Assembly (NCBI RefSeq): GCF_031323975.1
Contig: NZ_JAVIWS010000001.1
Span: 4,278,001 to 4,342,000 of the forward strand
Direction of reading: 5' to 3'
Length of the DNA stretch: 64,000 bases
Source of the DNA: Escherichia ruysiae
GTDB lineage: Bacteria > Pseudomonadota > Gammaproteobacteria > Enterobacterales > Enterobacteriaceae
The first letter of the stretch is position 1. Every line of letters starts with the position of its first letter. The translations under genes and the position numbers were made by a program. This document shows, one piece after another, positions 32,007 to 42,947 of this stretch. The notes beneath the pieces were generated by a model that was not told where the DNA came from, ran no database searches, and saw only the letters and a program-made list of their open reading frames with translations.

Positions 32007-32044
32007 GTAAATCAGCGTCGAGCATGTTCTCAACGCTGATTTAC
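32007..32044. terminator. Long inverted repeat between bcsC and pflA
   Basis: A 16-bp stem with one mismatch (GTAAATCAGCGTCGAG with CTCAACGCTGATTTAC) encloses a 6-base loop between convergent bcsC and pflA. No strong T-run follows on either strand. It may be a bidirectional transcription barrier or an mRNA-stabilising hairpin, and it lies at the right border of the accessory locus. Confidence 0.55.
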
Positions 32045-32087
32045 TCATTACTACTAAAGGAAGGGGCCCAGGTCGAAATATGATGTT

Positions 32088-32828
32088 TTAGAACATCACC
32101 TTATGACCATATTGCTCAAGAATCCCTTTTACGCGCTCCATGGTTTCTTTTTTCGGTGGTTTCACACCGTCGAGTTTGTACTCTTCGCCCATCGCCACCC
32201 ACTTATGTTTGCCTAACTCATGGTAGGGGAGGAGCTCGATTTTTTCGACGTTACCCATATCGCGAGTAAATTCACCGAGGCGATGAGCTGAATCGTCATC
32301 GTCAGACCAGCCAGGTACTACGACATAACGTATCCAGACTTTCACATTTTTGTTCGCCAGATATTTAGCAAACTCGAGTGTACGATGGTTGGAAACGCCT
32401 ACCAGATTCTGGTGGATTTCGTCGTTCATCTGTTTGAGATCGAGCATTACCAGGTCGGTCACTTCCAGAAGTTCATCAATTACTGGATCGTAACGACGAA
32501 CAAAACCGTTAGTGTCCAGACAGGTATGAATGCCTTCTTTTTTGCAGGCGCGGAACCAGTCGCGAACGAACTCGGCTTGCAGGATTGCTTCACCACCGGA
32601 TGCGGTAACGCCGCCGCCGGAAGCGTTCATAAAGTGGCGATAGGTCACCACTTCCTTCATTAAATCTTCAACGGTAACTTCTTTACCGCCATGCGTGTCC
32701 CAGGTGTCGCGGTTATGACAATACAGGCAGCGCATCAGGCAGCCCTGGAAAAAGGTGATAAAGCGAATACCTGGACCGTCTACGGTTCCACAGGATTCAA
32801 AGGAGTGAATGCGACCAATAACTGACAT
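32088..32828 (-). CDS. pflA: Pyruvate formate-lyase activating enzyme PflA
   Basis: Radical SAM enzyme that installs the glycyl radical on PflB under anaerobic conditions. The 246-residue protein starts [12 protein letters not shown]. The CLMRCLYC motif provides the three Cys ligands of the [4Fe-4S] cluster, and GGE in ASGGEA helps bind SAM. The frame extends 9 codons upstream, but the ATG at 32828 is the known start. It lies downstream of pflB on the same strand, separated by about 190 bases with a hairpin. Confidence 0.97.
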   Translation of the reverse strand: MSVIGRIHSFESCGTVDGPGIRFITFFQGCLMRCLYCHNRDTWDTHGGKEVTVEDLMKEVVTYRHFMNASGGGVTASGGEAILQAEFVRDWFRACKKEGIHTCLDTNGFVRRYDPVIDELLEVTDLVMLDLKQMNDEIHQNLVGVSNHRTLEFAKYLANKNVKVWIRYVVVPGWSDDDDSAHRLGEFTRDMGNVEKIELLPYHELGKHKWVAMGEEYKLDGVKPPKKETMERVKGILEQYGHKVMF

Positions 32829-32950
32829 TGCGGTGTTTCTCCAGATGTGGCCCATCTGAGGCCGTGTTGGTGCGCAGCTCGAAGGCTACGTCGAGTCTGT
32901 TTTGGCAGTTACCTTAAAGTATAGATAGCTGACAAAAAAGGCTCTCTTGC

Positions 32951-32980
32951 TAAAAAAGGCCCCACTTTCGTGGAGCCTTT
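32951..32980 (-). terminator. pflB-pflA intergenic terminator
   Basis: A stem of AAAGGC/GCCTTT and CCAC/GTGG with one internal mismatch and loop TTTC. Read on the minus strand it is followed by TTTTTT, so it terminates pflB transcripts. pflA then needs read-through or its own promoter. Confidence 0.75.
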
Positions 32981-33019
32981 ATTGTACGCTTTTTACTGTA
33001 CGATTTCAGTCAAATCTAA

Positions 33020-35302
33020 TTACATAGATTGAGTGAAGGTACGAGTAATAACGTCCTGCTGCTGTTCTTTAGTCAGCGAGTTGAAACGTACTGCGTAGCC
33101 AGATACACGGATGGTCAGCTGCGGATATTTTTCCGGGTTTTCCATCGCGTCGAGCAGCATTTCACGGTTCATCACGTTAACGTTCAGGTGCTGACCACCT
33201 TCGATGGACGCTTCGTGGTGGAAGTAACCATCCATCAGACCTGCCAGGTTGGTCTTACGAACTTCGTCGTCTTTACCCAGTGCGTTCGGAACGATAGAGA
33301 AGGTGTAGGAGATACCATCTTTAGCGTAGGCGAACGGCAGTTTAGCAACGGAAGTCAGAGACGCTACAGCACCTTTCTGGTCACGACCGTGCATCGGGTT
33401 AGCACCCGGTCCGAACGGCGCGCCAGCACGACGACCGTCTGGGGTGTTACCCGTTTTCTTACCATACACAACGTTAGAAGTGATGGTCAGAACAGACTGA
33501 GTCGGGATAGCGTCACGGTAGGTGTGCAGTTTCTGAATTTTCTTCATGAAACGTTCTACCAGATCAACAGCCAGGTCATCTACACGCGGATCGTTGTTAC
33601 CAAACTGCGGGTATTCGCCTTCGATTTCGAAGTCGATAGCCAGACCGTCTTCGTCACGAATCGGTTTAACTTTCGCATATTTGATTGCAGACAGGGAGTC
33701 AGCAGCAACGGACAGACCAGCGATACCACACGCCATGGTGCGGATAACGTCACGGTCGTGCAGCGCCATCAGAGAGGCTTCGTAGCTGTACTTGTCGTGC
33801 ATGTAGTGGATGATATTCAGTGCAGTGATGTACTGTTTAGCCAGCCAGTCCATGAAGTGATCCATGCGCTCCATCACTTCATCGTAGTTCAGGACGTCGC
33901 CTTTGATCGGTTCAGATTTCGGACCAACCTGCATTTTCAGTTTTTCGTCAACGCCGCCGTTGATTGCGTACAGCATGGTTTTCGCCAGGTTTGCACGCGC
34001 ACCGAAGAACTGCATTTGTTTACCAACGATCATCGGGCTTACGCAGCAAGCGATAGCGTAGTCATCGTTGTTGAAGTCCGGACGCATCAGGTCATCGTTC
34101 TCATACTGCAGAGAAGAGGTGTCGATGGACACTTTAGCGGCGAATTTCTTGAAGTTCAGCGGCAGTTTTTCAGACCACAGAATGGTCATGTTCGGTTCCG
34201 GAGACGGACCCATGGTGTACAGGGTGTTCAGGAAACGGAAGCTGTTTTTGGTAACCAGGGTACGACCGTCGAGGCCCATACCACCGATAGATTCGGTTGC
34301 CCAGATCGGGTCGCCAGAGAACAGTTCATCGTACTCCGGAGTACGCAGGAAGCGAACCATACGCAGTTTCATGACCAGGTGGTCAACCATTTCCTGCGCT
34401 TCTTGTTCGGTGATCTTGCCAGCTTTCAGGTCGCGTTCGATGTACACATCCAGGAAGGTGGAAGTACGACCGAAGGACATTGCAGCACCGTTCTGAGACT
34501 TAACAGCAGCCAGGTAGCCGAAGTAAGTCCACTGGATAGCTTCCTGAGCGTTGGTAGCCGGACCAGAGATGTCGTAGCCGTATTTAGCAGCCATTTCTTT
34601 CATCTGACCCAGAGCGCGGTGCTGTTCAGCGATTTCTTCGCGCAGACGGATGGTCTGTTCCAGGTTTACGCCGTTTTCCAGATCAGCCTGCAGAGAGGTG
34701 AACTGTGCCAGTTTGTCTTTCATCAGGTAGTCGATACCGTACAGCGCAACGCGACGGTAGTCACCGATGATACGACCACGGCCATAAGCATCTGGCAGGC
34801 CGGTCAGAACACCGGATTTACGGCAACGCAGGATGTCCGGAGTGTAAACGTCGAACACGCCCTGGTTGTGAGTTTTACGGTATTCAGTGAAGATTTTTTT
34901 GATCATCGGATCCAGTTCGCGGTTGTACGCTTTGCAGGAACCTTCGATCATTTTGATACCACCGAACGGGATAAGAGCACGTTTCAGCGGAGCTTCAGTC
35001 TGCAGACCAACGATTTTCTCAAGCTGCTTGTTGATGTAGCCAGCGTCGTGAGAAGTGATGGTGGAAGCAACAGCGGTGTCAAAGTCAACTGGCGCGTGAG
35101 TGCGGTTTTCCAGTTTAACGCCTTCCATTACTTTGTCCCACAGGGTGGTGGTCGCTTCAGTAGCGCCAGCCAGGAAGGACTCGTCACCCTCGTACGGAGT
35201 GTAGTTTTTCTGAATGAAGTCACGGACGTTTACTTCATTCTGCCAGTCACCTTTGGTAAAACCTTCCCAGGCTGTGGCTAACTTTTCATTAAGCTCGGAC
35301 AT
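33020..35302 (-). CDS. pflB: Formate acetyltransferase (pyruvate formate-lyase) PflB
   Basis: Glycyl-radical enzyme converting pyruvate and CoA to acetyl-CoA and formate during fermentation. The 760-residue product has the active-site Cys pair in IACCVSPM and the C-terminal radical loop [12 protein letters not shown], whose Gly carries the radical made by PflA. Codon use is strongly biased, as expected for one of the most abundant anaerobic proteins. It follows focA by about 55 bases in the focA-pflB operon. Confidence 0.98.
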
Positions 35303-35356
35303 GTAACACCTACCTTCTTAAGTGGATTTTTTATTTACTGCGTACTTCGACAACCA

Positions 35357-36214
35357 TTAATGGTTGTCGTTTTCACGCAGGTAAATGACCCAGTATGTCA
35401 ACCCAACCAACAAACCACCGCCGATAATATTACCGATCGTAACCGGAATCAGGTTATCAGTGATGAAGTTCATCACGGTCAGGTGAGAAAAATTTTCCGG
35501 TGCAGAACCGACAGCGGTCCAGAATTCCGGAGATGCGAAGTCGCGGATTACAATACCCATCGGGATCATAAACATGTTTGCGATACTGTGCTCAAAACCG
35601 CTGGCAACAAACATCGCGACCGGCAGCACCATGATAAACGCTTTGTCCATCAGGCTGCGGCCAGAATAGCTCATCCATACTGCCAGGCATACCATCAGGT
35701 TAGCCAGGATACCGAGGCAGACAGCCTCAATAAAAGTATGGTGTACTTTGTGGTCGGCGGTTTGTAGGACGTTTAGTCCCCATTGACCATTTGCGGTCAT
35801 ATACTCGCCGGAAAGCCACATTAAAAGCACAAATAACAACGCGCCGACCAGGTTGCCAAAATAGACGTTCAGCCAGTTTTTCGCTAACTGACCCCAGGTG
35901 ATGCGCCCACTCGCCTTGGCAACAACAATCAACACTGTAGAAGTAAAGAGATCGGCTCCGCAGACAACACAAAGAATCAGCCCCAGAGAGAAGCAAATGC
36001 CGCCAACCAGTTTAGCCATGCCAAAGGGCATTGTGCCTGTGCCAGTAGTTGCTGTGATATAGAAGACGAATGCGATTGAGATGAAAACACCGGCGGTAAT
36101 CGCCAGATAGAAAGTCTTAAGCGGATGTTTCGTTGCTTTATAGACACCTGCCTCTTCGGCCACTTTGGCCATTGCTGCAGGAAGTAAAAGATCAAAAGGG
36201 TTGTCAGCTTTCAC
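35357..36214 (-). CDS. focA: Formate channel FocA
   Basis: Pentameric formate/nitrite-family channel moving formate across the inner membrane. The 285-residue protein begins with GTG (KADNPFDLLLP). Six membrane segments include the family signature GAD in LCVVCGADLFTST. An ORF extends 58 codons upstream, but the known start is the GTG at 36214 after AGAGAGTTA. It is the first gene of focA-pflB. The N-terminal segment is known to interact with PflB to gate formate flow. Confidence 0.96.
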   Translation of the reverse strand: MKADNPFDLLLPAAMAKVAEEAGVYKATKHPLKTFYLAITAGVFISIAFVFYITATTGTGTMPFGMAKLVGGICFSLGLILCVVCGADLFTSTVLIVVAKASGRITWGQLAKNWLNVYFGNLVGALLFVLLMWLSGEYMTANGQWGLNVLQTADHKVHHTFIEAVCLGILANLMVCLAVWMSYSGRSLMDKAFIMVLPVAMFVASGFEHSIANMFMIPMGIVIRDFASPEFWTAVGSAPENFSHLTVMNFITDNLIPVTIGNIIGGGLLVGLTYWVIYLRENDNH

Positions 36215-36619
36215 ACTAACTCTCTCTTTATTAAGTCGGCGACGAGATACTAACAAAGCATTATAGATGAGAAATTGATATAGATCATATCTCGCCTGGC
36301 TTATAGGCCCGTAACTCGCATGGTTTTTATGCAAATACGGAGTAAATATTTGATTATCCAAATAAAAATAAATTTTAAAAATTAACAAATGAGTTGAATT
36401 TTTTCCACATCCTCCGCTAAAACAGTTAATTAAAAGGGAGCATCAGACAAATAAAGTAACAATATCGATCGTATTTACTAAATACAAATTACCGATATTT
36501 AACTTTATAATTACAATTATTTTATTAATGCAAATATATGTAAAGCGGGGCATTAAAAAAACGCCCCGTAATATAACTCAGCCGAATCATTAAGCCTACA
36601 TTGCGTAGGCTATTTGATT
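36215..36619 (-). promoter_or_regulatory. focA-pflB promoter region and ycaO-focA intergenic DNA
   Basis: About 400 AT-rich bases. TTGATATAGATCAT (36275-36288) matches the FNR box consensus at nine of ten fixed positions and lies about 60 bases before focA, fitting known anaerobic activation by FNR and ArcA. The stem CGGGGC/GCCCCG at 36546-36568 lies just past the ycaO stop and is probably its terminator. The known multiple pfl promoters were not individually resolved. Confidence 0.7.
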
Positions 36620-38380
36620 TTATTTTGCCCAGAATGCCGCTTTGGCACGCTGCAGCTTTTCGTAGGCTTTTAACAGCGACTGATGCGCCGCAAACGCGTG
36701 CAGATCGCTATCTACCGGTTGCAGGCCATAAAACGCCGCTTCGCCACTCATTGCCGCACTGGCTGCTTCTACCGCGTCTGCGCCGTACATACGAACGAAG
36801 GCATTCAGATATTGCAGCGGCTGGCGATCTTCTTCCTGCGCCAGCAATAACAATGTTTGCAGGCATCGATAATAGTTGGCGCGTTCCGGACTGAACACCG
36901 ATGAGTTAAATTCCATCGTCCATTCAGTCCAGACCAGAGCTTGTTCCAGATCGCCGCCAGCCAGTGCCAGCATTGCTTTTAATTCACCGATACGCAGGGT
37001 ATACCAACCGTTATCTGACCCGGTCGCCAGACCTAACAGCTCACGCACGCGGGTAAAGTCATCAAAACCTTCTTCATCCAGTTGCTCGATGAGGTTCAGG
37101 TAATCTTCTTTTTCCCACTCGCTGCCTGGTAGCGAAAGAATCGTTTCACGTAAATGGCTGCCCATACTGTTATTTGCCAGCCACAGATCTTCTGCCGGAT
37201 AAATATCGGACATACCAGGTACGATAATGCGGCAAGCATAAACGCCCAGATGCTCGTAATCGGCAATATAAACTTCTTTATCCTCTTTGTTGAAGATAGC
37301 CATCAGCGTGGCGAACTCTTCTTCAGTGGTGCCAGAGAAATTCCAGTCCACAAACGGATAATCGGCATCTTGTTTGAAAAGATCCCAGGAGATCAAACCG
37401 CTGGAATCGATAAAGTGCGTTTCGAGGTTAGTATGTTCGGCGACTTCTTCATCATCGAAGGTCGGCGGAGTAAACACATCCAGATCTTTCAGGCCACGAC
37501 CCTGCAGCAGCTCGGTCACGGTACGTTCCAGTGCAACGCCAAAATCAGGATGCGCGCCGAAGGAGGCAAAACAAGTGCCATTGGTCGGGTTGAACAGTAC
37601 GACGCAGATCACTGGATACTGACCGCCAAGCGAGCCGTCATAAGCAAAGATTGGGAAACCTTCCGCTTCCAGTGTTTCGATCGCTTCAACTACAGCCGGA
37701 TAACGTGCAAGCACCTCTGCCGGGATCTCCGGCAAGCTGATGCTTTCAGCAATAATGCGGTTTTTCACGTAGCGTTCGAAAACTTCGGACAACCCCTGAA
37801 CGCGCGCCTCGTTGCGGGTATTGCCAGCGGACATACCATTGGAAACGTACAGGTTACCGATAATATTCATCGGAATATAGACGGTCTGATTGTCAGACTG
37901 GCGCGTAAACGGCAGGCCACATATACCGCGATCGTCATTACCGGATTGCAGATCAATCAGCATACTGCCGGTCAATTCATTTTCCGGGTCGTAAAATGCG
38001 CGCAGACGGTCATCAAGCAGGCCTTCCGGCACATCATCGTTTTCGGTTAGTGGAAACCATTTTTCGTTGGGATAATGGACGAACGAACCGTTGGCGATAG
38101 TTTCGCCCAGCCAGAAATCAGCAAAAAAGTAGTTGGTTGAGAGACGCTCGAAATATTCACCCAGAGCAGAAGCCAGCGCCGCTTTTTTGGTTGCGCCTTT
38201 ACCGTTGGTAAAACACAGCGCGCACTCTTTGTCGCGAATATGTACAGACCAGACGTTAGGCACCGGATTCAGCCAGGAAGCTTCTTCAATCTGAAAACCG
38301 AGGTCGGAGAGTTTTTGCTGGAAGCGAGCGATGGAATCTTCCAGGGCGGCATCTTTGCCGGGGATAAATGTTTGTGTCAT
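36620..38380 (-). CDS. ycaO: YcaO-domain protein (accessory factor for ribosomal protein S12 methylthiolation)
   Basis: ATP-grasp-like YcaO protein known to help RimO beta-methylthiolate Asp in ribosomal protein S12. The mechanism is unsettled. The 586-residue product starts MTQTFIPGKD; the frame continues 11 codons upstream without support. The N-terminal YcaO core contains the ATP/Mg-binding region with ALGEYFERLS and SEVFERYVKN. The C-terminal part (from about residue 400) is TPR-like. It shares strand with focA but is separated by the pfl promoter region. Confidence 0.95.
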   Translation of the reverse strand: MTQTFIPGKDAALEDSIARFQQKLSDLGFQIEEASWLNPVPNVWSVHIRDKECALCFTNGKGATKKAALASALGEYFERLSTNYFFADFWLGETIANGSFVHYPNEKWFPLTENDDVPEGLLDDRLRAFYDPENELTGSMLIDLQSGNDDRGICGLPFTRQSDNQTVYIPMNIIGNLYVSNGMSAGNTRNEARVQGLSEVFERYVKNRIIAESISLPEIPAEVLARYPAVVEAIETLEAEGFPIFAYDGSLGGQYPVICVVLFNPTNGTCFASFGAHPDFGVALERTVTELLQGRGLKDLDVFTPPTFDDEEVAEHTNLETHFIDSSGLISWDLFKQDADYPFVDWNFSGTTEEEFATLMAIFNKEDKEVYIADYEHLGVYACRIIVPGMSDIYPAEDLWLANNSMGSHLRETILSLPGSEWEKEDYLNLIEQLDEEGFDDFTRVRELLGLATGSDNGWYTLRIGELKAMLALAGGDLEQALVWTEWTMEFNSSVFSPERANYYRCLQTLLLLAQEEDRQPLQYLNAFVRMYGADAVEAASAAMSGEAAFYGLQPVDSDLHAFAAHQSLLKAYEKLQRAKAAFWAK

Positions 38381-38509
38381 GAAAATCACTTTAGTCGTAC
38401 GGAAAGCGCGCAATAATACGGGTTTTATCTCAAAGGCGCTATCACCGCCGCCACGCCGGTGAACTGTTGACTATGCTTTTAGCGGATAAATTACGATAAG
38501 AGCATAAAA

Positions 38510-39202
38510 ATGAAGGCGTTCGATCTCCACCGTATGGCATTCGATAAAGTGCCGCTGGATTTTCTTGGCGAAGTCGCTCTACGCAGTCTCTATACCTTTG
38601 TACTGGTCTTTCTGTTTCTTAAAATGACAGGTAGGCGTGGAGTGCGGCAAATGTCGCTGTTTGAAGTGTTAATCATTCTGACACTGGGGTCGGCAGCAGG
38701 GGATGTGGCGTTTTACGACGATGTGCCGATGATCCCGGTGCTTATCGTCTTCATTACCCTGGCGTTGTTATACCGCCTTGTGATGTGGCTGATGGCGCAC
38801 AGTGAGAAACTGGAAGATCTGCTGGAGGGCAAGCCGGTTGTCATTATTGAAGATGGCGAACTGGCCTGGTCGAAACTCAATAACTCCAACATGACGGAAT
38901 TTGAGTTTTTTATGGAGCTGCGACTGCGTGGTGTAGAACAACTAGGACAGGTACGTCTGGCTATTCTTGAAACCAACGGTGAAATCAGCGTCTATTTCTT
39001 TGAAGATGACAAGGTGAAGCCGGGGTTACTTATTTTACCCAGTGATTGTACCCAGCGTTATAAAGTGGTGCCGGAGTCGGCGGACTATGCCTGCATCCGT
39101 TGCAGTGAAATCATTCACATGAAGGCGGGTGAAAAACAATTATGTCCGCGCTGTGCAAATCCAGAATGGACGAAGGCAAGTCGGGCAAAACGAGTGACCT
39201 GA
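38510..39202 (+). CDS. ycaP: YetF-like DUF421 membrane protein YcaP
   Basis: Inner-membrane protein of unknown function. The 230-residue product has about three N-terminal membrane segments (to about residue 95) and a cytosolic DUF421 domain. It ends in a small Cys-rich tail with CIRC and CPRC that could bind zinc. That ligand set is visible; zinc binding is inferred. It is divergent from ycaO and upstream of serC. Confidence 0.94.
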   Translation: MKAFDLHRMAFDKVPLDFLGEVALRSLYTFVLVFLFLKMTGRRGVRQMSLFEVLIILTLGSAAGDVAFYDDVPMIPVLIVFITLALLYRLVMWLMAHSEKLEDLLEGKPVVIIEDGELAWSKLNNSNMTEFEFFMELRLRGVEQLGQVRLAILETNGEISVYFFEDDKVKPGLLILPSDCTQRYKVVPESADYACIRCSEIIHMKAGEKQLCPRCANPEWTKASRAKRVT

Positions 39203-39399
39203 CAGCAAAAATATCGGTTTTTTTCCAATAATCCGAGATTTTCTATTGTGTGACGCGTACCGCATTTTTGCTCTCAACGGTTTTACCCATTGCGATGCGT
39301 GTCACTGAATGATAAAACCGATAGCCACAGGAATAACGTATTACCTGCGGTCGCAATCGATTGACCGGGGTTAATAGCAACGCAACGTGGTGAGGGGAA

Positions 39400-40488
39400 A
39401 TGGCTCAAATCTTCAATTTTAGTTCTGGTCCGGCAATGCTACCGGCAGAGGTGCTTAAACAGGCTCAACAGGAACTGCGCGACTGGAACGGTCTTGGCAC
39501 GTCGGTGATGGAAGTGAGCCACCGTGGCAAAGAGTTCATTCAGGTTGCAGAGGAAGCCGAGAAGGATTTTCGCGATCTTCTTAACGTCCCCTCCAGCTAC
39601 AAAGTATTATTCTGTCACGGCGGCGGTCGCGGTCAGTTTGCTGCCGTACCTCTGAATATTCTTGGTGATAAAACCACCGCAGATTATGTTGATGCCGGCT
39701 ACTGGGCGGCAAGCGCCATCAAAGAAGCGAAAAAATACTGCACGCCAAATGTGTTTGACGCCAAAGTGACTGTTGATGGCCTGCGCGCGGTTAAGCCAAT
39801 GCGTGAATGGCATCTCTCAGATAATGCTGCTTATATGCATTACTGCCCGAATGAAACCATCGACGGTATCGCCATCGACGAAACGCCAGACTTCGGCAAA
39901 GATGTGGTGGTCGCTGCCGACTTTTCTTCAACGATTCTTTCCCGCCCGATTGATGTCAGCCGTTATGGCGTGATTTACGCTGGCGCGCAGAAAAATATCG
40001 GCCCGGCTGGCCTGACGATCGTTATTGTTCGCGAAGATTTGCTGGGTAAAGCAAATATCGCCTGCCCGTCGATTCTGGATTATTCCATCCTCAACGATAA
40101 CGACTCCATGTTTAATACGCCGCCAACATTTGCCTGGTATTTATCTGGCCTGGTCTTCAAATGGCTAAAAGCGAACGGTGGCGTGGCTGCAATGGATAAT
40201 ATCAATCAGCAAAAAGCAGAACTGCTGTATGGCGTGATTGATAACAGCGATTTCTACCGTAATGATGTGGCGAAAGCTAACCGTTCGCGGATGAATGTGC
40301 CGTTCCAGTTAGCAGATAGTGCGCTTGACAAGCTGTTCCTCGAAGAGTCTTTTGCCGCTGGTCTTCATGCGCTGAAAGGTCACCGTGTAGTCGGCGGAAT
40401 GCGCGCTTCTATTTATAACGCGATGCCGCTGGAAGGCGTTAAAGCTTTGACAGATTTCATGGTTGAGTTCGAACGTCGTCACGGCTAA
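39400..40488 (+). CDS. serC: Phosphoserine/phosphohydroxythreonine aminotransferase SerC
   Basis: PLP-dependent transaminase used in serine synthesis (3-phosphohydroxypyruvate to phosphoserine) and in pyridoxal phosphate synthesis. The 362-residue protein starts [12 protein letters not shown] after GAGGGGAA. The PLP-binding Lys is in [11 protein letters not shown]. It is the first gene of serC-aroA, with 70 bases before aroA that contain a partial terminator. Confidence 0.97.
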   Translation: MAQIFNFSSGPAMLPAEVLKQAQQELRDWNGLGTSVMEVSHRGKEFIQVAEEAEKDFRDLLNVPSSYKVLFCHGGGRGQFAAVPLNILGDKTTADYVDAGYWAASAIKEAKKYCTPNVFDAKVTVDGLRAVKPMREWHLSDNAAYMHYCPNETIDGIAIDETPDFGKDVVVAADFSSTILSRPIDVSRYGVIYAGAQKNIGPAGLTIVIVREDLLGKANIACPSILDYSILNDNDSMFNTPPTFAWYLSGLVFKWLKANGGVAAMDNINQQKAELLYGVIDNSDFYRNDVAKANRSRMNVPFQLADSALDKLFLEESFAAGLHALKGHRVVGGMRASIYNAMPLEGVKALTDFMVEFERRHG

Positions 40489-40507
40489 TGCCTAAAATTT
40501 GCTTAAT

Positions 40508-40533
40508 CCCCACAGCCAGACTGTGGGGTTTTT
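40508..40533 (+). terminator. serC-aroA intercistronic terminator
   Basis: A perfect 8-bp stem CCCCACAG/CTGTGGGG with a 5-base loop is followed by TTTTTAT. It lies inside the serC-aroA operon, so it probably lowers aroA expression relative to serC. Confidence 0.85.
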
Positions 40534-40558
40534 ATTTCGGTTGTAGAGAGTTGAGTTC

Positions 40559-41842
40559 ATGGAATCCCTGACGTTACACCCCATCGCCCGTGTCGATGGC
40601 ACTATTAATCTGCCTGGTTCCAAGAGCGTTTCTAACCGCGCTTTATTGTTGGCGGCATTAGCACACGGCAAAACAGTATTAACCAATCTGCTGGATAGCG
40701 ATGATGTTCGTCATATGCTGAATGCGTTGCAGGCATTGGGAGTGAGCTATACGCTTTCTGCCGATCGTACGCGCTGCGAAATCATCGGTAACGGCGGTCC
40801 ATTACATGCGGAAAATGCGCTGGAGTTGTTCCTGGGTAATGCGGGAACAGCGATGCGTCCGCTGGCGGCGGCACTTTGTCTGGGAAGCAATGATATTGTC
40901 CTGACGGGTGAGCCTCGCATGAAAGAGCGCCCGATTGGTCATCTGGTGGATGCGCTGCTCCAGGGCGGGGCGAAAATTACTTACCTGGAACAAGAGAATT
41001 ACCCACCGCTGCGTTTACAGGGGGGTTTTGTGGGGGGCAACGTAGAAGTCGATGGCTCCGTTTCCAGCCAGTTCCTCACCGCACTGTTAATGACCGCGCC
41101 GCTTGCGTCGGAAGATACGGTTATTCGTATTAAAGGTGATCTGGTTTCTAAACCTTATATCGACATCACGCTCAACCTGATGAAGACGTTTGGTGTTGAA
41201 ATTGAAAATCAGCACTATCAACAATTTGTCGTAAAAGGCGGGCAGTCTTATCAGTCTCCGGGGACTTATTTGGTCGAAGGCGATGCATCTTCAGCTTCTT
41301 ACTTCCTGGCAGCAGCAGCAATCAAAGGCGGCACTGTAAAAGTGACCGGCATTGGACGCAACAGTATGCAGGGTGATATTCGCTTTGCTGATGTGCTGGA
41401 AAAAATGGGCGCGACCATTTGCTGGGGCGATGATTATATTTCCTGCACGCATGGTGAACTGAACGCCATCGATATGGATATGAACCATATTCCCGATGCG
41501 GCGATGACCATTGCTACAACGGCGCTTTTTGCGAAAGGCACCACCACGCTGCGCAATATTTATAACTGGCGCGTAAAAGAGACGGATCGCCTGTTTGCGA
41601 TGGCAACAGAGTTGCGTAAAGTCGGTGCGGAAGTAGAAGAGGGACATGATTTCATTCGCATTACGCCGCCGGAAAAACTGAACTTTGCCGAGATAGCCAC
41701 TTATAACGATCACCGCATGGCGATGTGTTTCTCGCTGGTGGCTTTGTCAGATACGCCGGTGACAATTCTTGACCCAAAATGTACGGCCAAAACATTTCCG
41801 GATTATTTCGAGCAACTGGCGCGGATTAGCCAGGCTGCCTGA
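40559..41842 (+). CDS. aroA: 3-phosphoshikimate 1-carboxyvinyltransferase (EPSP synthase) AroA
   Basis: Sixth step of the shikimate pathway: shikimate-3-phosphate plus phosphoenolpyruvate gives EPSP. The 427-residue product has the expected [10 protein letters not shown] segment near residue 20, the [13 protein letters not shown] segment near 90-100 typical of the glyphosate-sensitive class I enzyme, and the C-terminal NDHRMAMC. Second gene of the serC operon. Confidence 0.98.
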   Translation: MESLTLHPIARVDGTINLPGSKSVSNRALLLAALAHGKTVLTNLLDSDDVRHMLNALQALGVSYTLSADRTRCEIIGNGGPLHAENALELFLGNAGTAMRPLAAALCLGSNDIVLTGEPRMKERPIGHLVDALLQGGAKITYLEQENYPPLRLQGGFVGGNVEVDGSVSSQFLTALLMTAPLASEDTVIRIKGDLVSKPYIDITLNLMKTFGVEIENQHYQQFVVKGGQSYQSPGTYLVEGDASSASYFLAAAAIKGGTVKVTGIGRNSMQGDIRFADVLEKMGATICWGDDYISCTHGELNAIDMDMNHIPDAAMTIATTALFAKGTTTLRNIYNWRVKETDRLFAMATELRKVGAEVEEGHDFIRITPPEKLNFAEIATYNDHRMAMCFSLVALSDTPVTILDPKCTAKTFPDYFEQLARISQAA

Positions 41843-41882
41843 ATAAACGATGGGCAATAAATAGCCAAATCTTTCTTTATCA

Positions 41883-41912
41883 AAACGTCGACACATTGTC
41901 GGCGTTTTTTTT
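41883..41912 (+). terminator. aroA terminator
   Basis: An 11-bp stem (AAACGTCGACA with TGTCGGCGTTT, one wobble) and a 3-base loop are followed by a T-run. It lies about 40 bases after the aroA stop. Confidence 0.9.
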
Positions 41913-42010
41913 CGGACATTGTGAACCATTTTTATTGATGGTAGCGTTAACTGTCAATGTAAGTTGTTGATACATAATATTTATATATGATTAATCAACG
42001 GATGATTCAC

Positions 42011-42772
42011 ATGAAGAATACTAAATTACTGCTGGCGATTGCGACCTCTGCAGCATTGCTGACGGGGTGTCAGAATACACATGGTATTAATACCGATCTG
42101 GCCATCAGTTCCGGTTTAAATGCCTATAAAGCTGTAACGTTAAGCGATGCCGATGCAAAAGCGATTGCCAATCAGGGCTGTGCCGAAATGGACAGCGGCA
42201 ATCAAGTCGCAAGTAAATCCAGCAAGTACGGTAAACGTCTGGCAAAAATCGCTAAAGCATTGGGTAACAATATTAACGGCACGCCGGTCAACTATAAGGT
42301 TTATATGACCAGCGACGTCAACGCATGGGCGATGGCGAACGGCTGTGTTCGTGTCTACAGTGGCCTGATGGACATGATGAACGACAACGAAATTGAAGGG
42401 GTTCTGGGCCATGAACTGGGCCACGTCGCATTGGGACACTCGCTGGCTGAAATGAAAGCCTCTTATGCGATTGTTGCCGCACGTGATGCGATTTCCGCCA
42501 CCAGCGGTGTTGCTTCCCAGCTTTCCCGTTCACAATTAGGTGATATCGCAGAAGGCGCTATCAATGCTAAATACTCCCGCGATAAAGAGTCTGAAGCAGA
42601 TGATTTCTCCTTTGATCTGCTGAAGAAACGTGGCATCAGCACCCAGGGACTGGTCGGTAGCTTTGAAAAACTGGCCAGCCTGGATGGCGGTCGTACCCAG
42701 TCCATGTTTGACTCTCACCCACCATCAACAGAGCGTGCGCAACACATCCGTGATCGTATCGCCTCTGGTAAG
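42011..42772 (+). CDS. ycaL: Periplasmic M48-family metalloprotease lipoprotein YcaL
   Basis: Zinc protease known in E. coli to degrade stalled LptD at the outer-membrane assembly step. The 253-residue lipoprotein begins MKNTKLLLAIA with the lipobox LLTGC. The zinc site is HELGH followed by a downstream ESEAD. An upstream ATG at 41987 gives MINQRMIH, which is not lipoprotein-like, so I chose 42011. The stop is at 42774; the last coding bases encode ASGK. Confidence 0.94.
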
Positions 42773-42790
42773 TAAATCATTGTCATCTTT

Positions 42791-42813
42791 CGGGCTGGTC
42801 CTTCGCCAGCCCG
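42791..42813 (+). terminator. ycaL 3' hairpin
   Basis: A perfect 8-bp GC-rich stem CGGGCTGG/CCAGCCCG with a 7-base loop lies about 15 bases after ycaL. There is little T after it, so it is a terminator of uncertain strength. Confidence 0.6.
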
Positions 42814-42873
42814 CTATAATTGCGCAATAAATCCCCATCTGAATACAGACAAAACTGGTTTTTGCACACAACG

Positions 42874-42903
42874 TTAACGATTTGTGGCGCCGACGCGTAT
42901 AAT
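42874..42903 (+). promoter_or_regulatory. Putative sigma-70 promoter of cmk-rpsA
   Basis: TTAACG (42874-42879) and a perfect TATAAT (42898-42903) lie 18 bases apart, about 45 bases before the cmk start. The downstream GC-rich start region is typical of growth-rate-controlled promoters, which is an inference. Confidence 0.6.
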
Positions 42904-42947
42904 GCGCGCGGTTATGTTAACGGTACGCCTGTTTTAAGGAGATAAAG

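Noticed and set aside
19387..32087. Mobile-element signature for the accessory locus (integrase, tRNA target, IS ends, direct repeats)
   Set aside because: No integrase, transposase, tRNA gene or flanking direct repeat was found by reading both borders. Homologous replacement through the flanking core genes is as likely.
33029..35281. A 750-codon open frame on the + strand, antisense to pflB
   Set aside because: It mirrors pflB in the antisense direction. Strong codon bias in pflB removes stop codons from that frame. The product has no domain or signal pattern.
36215..36388. N-terminal extension of FocA by 58 residues
   Set aside because: The extension is translated promoter DNA overlapping the FNR box. 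The known protein starts at the GTG at 36214.
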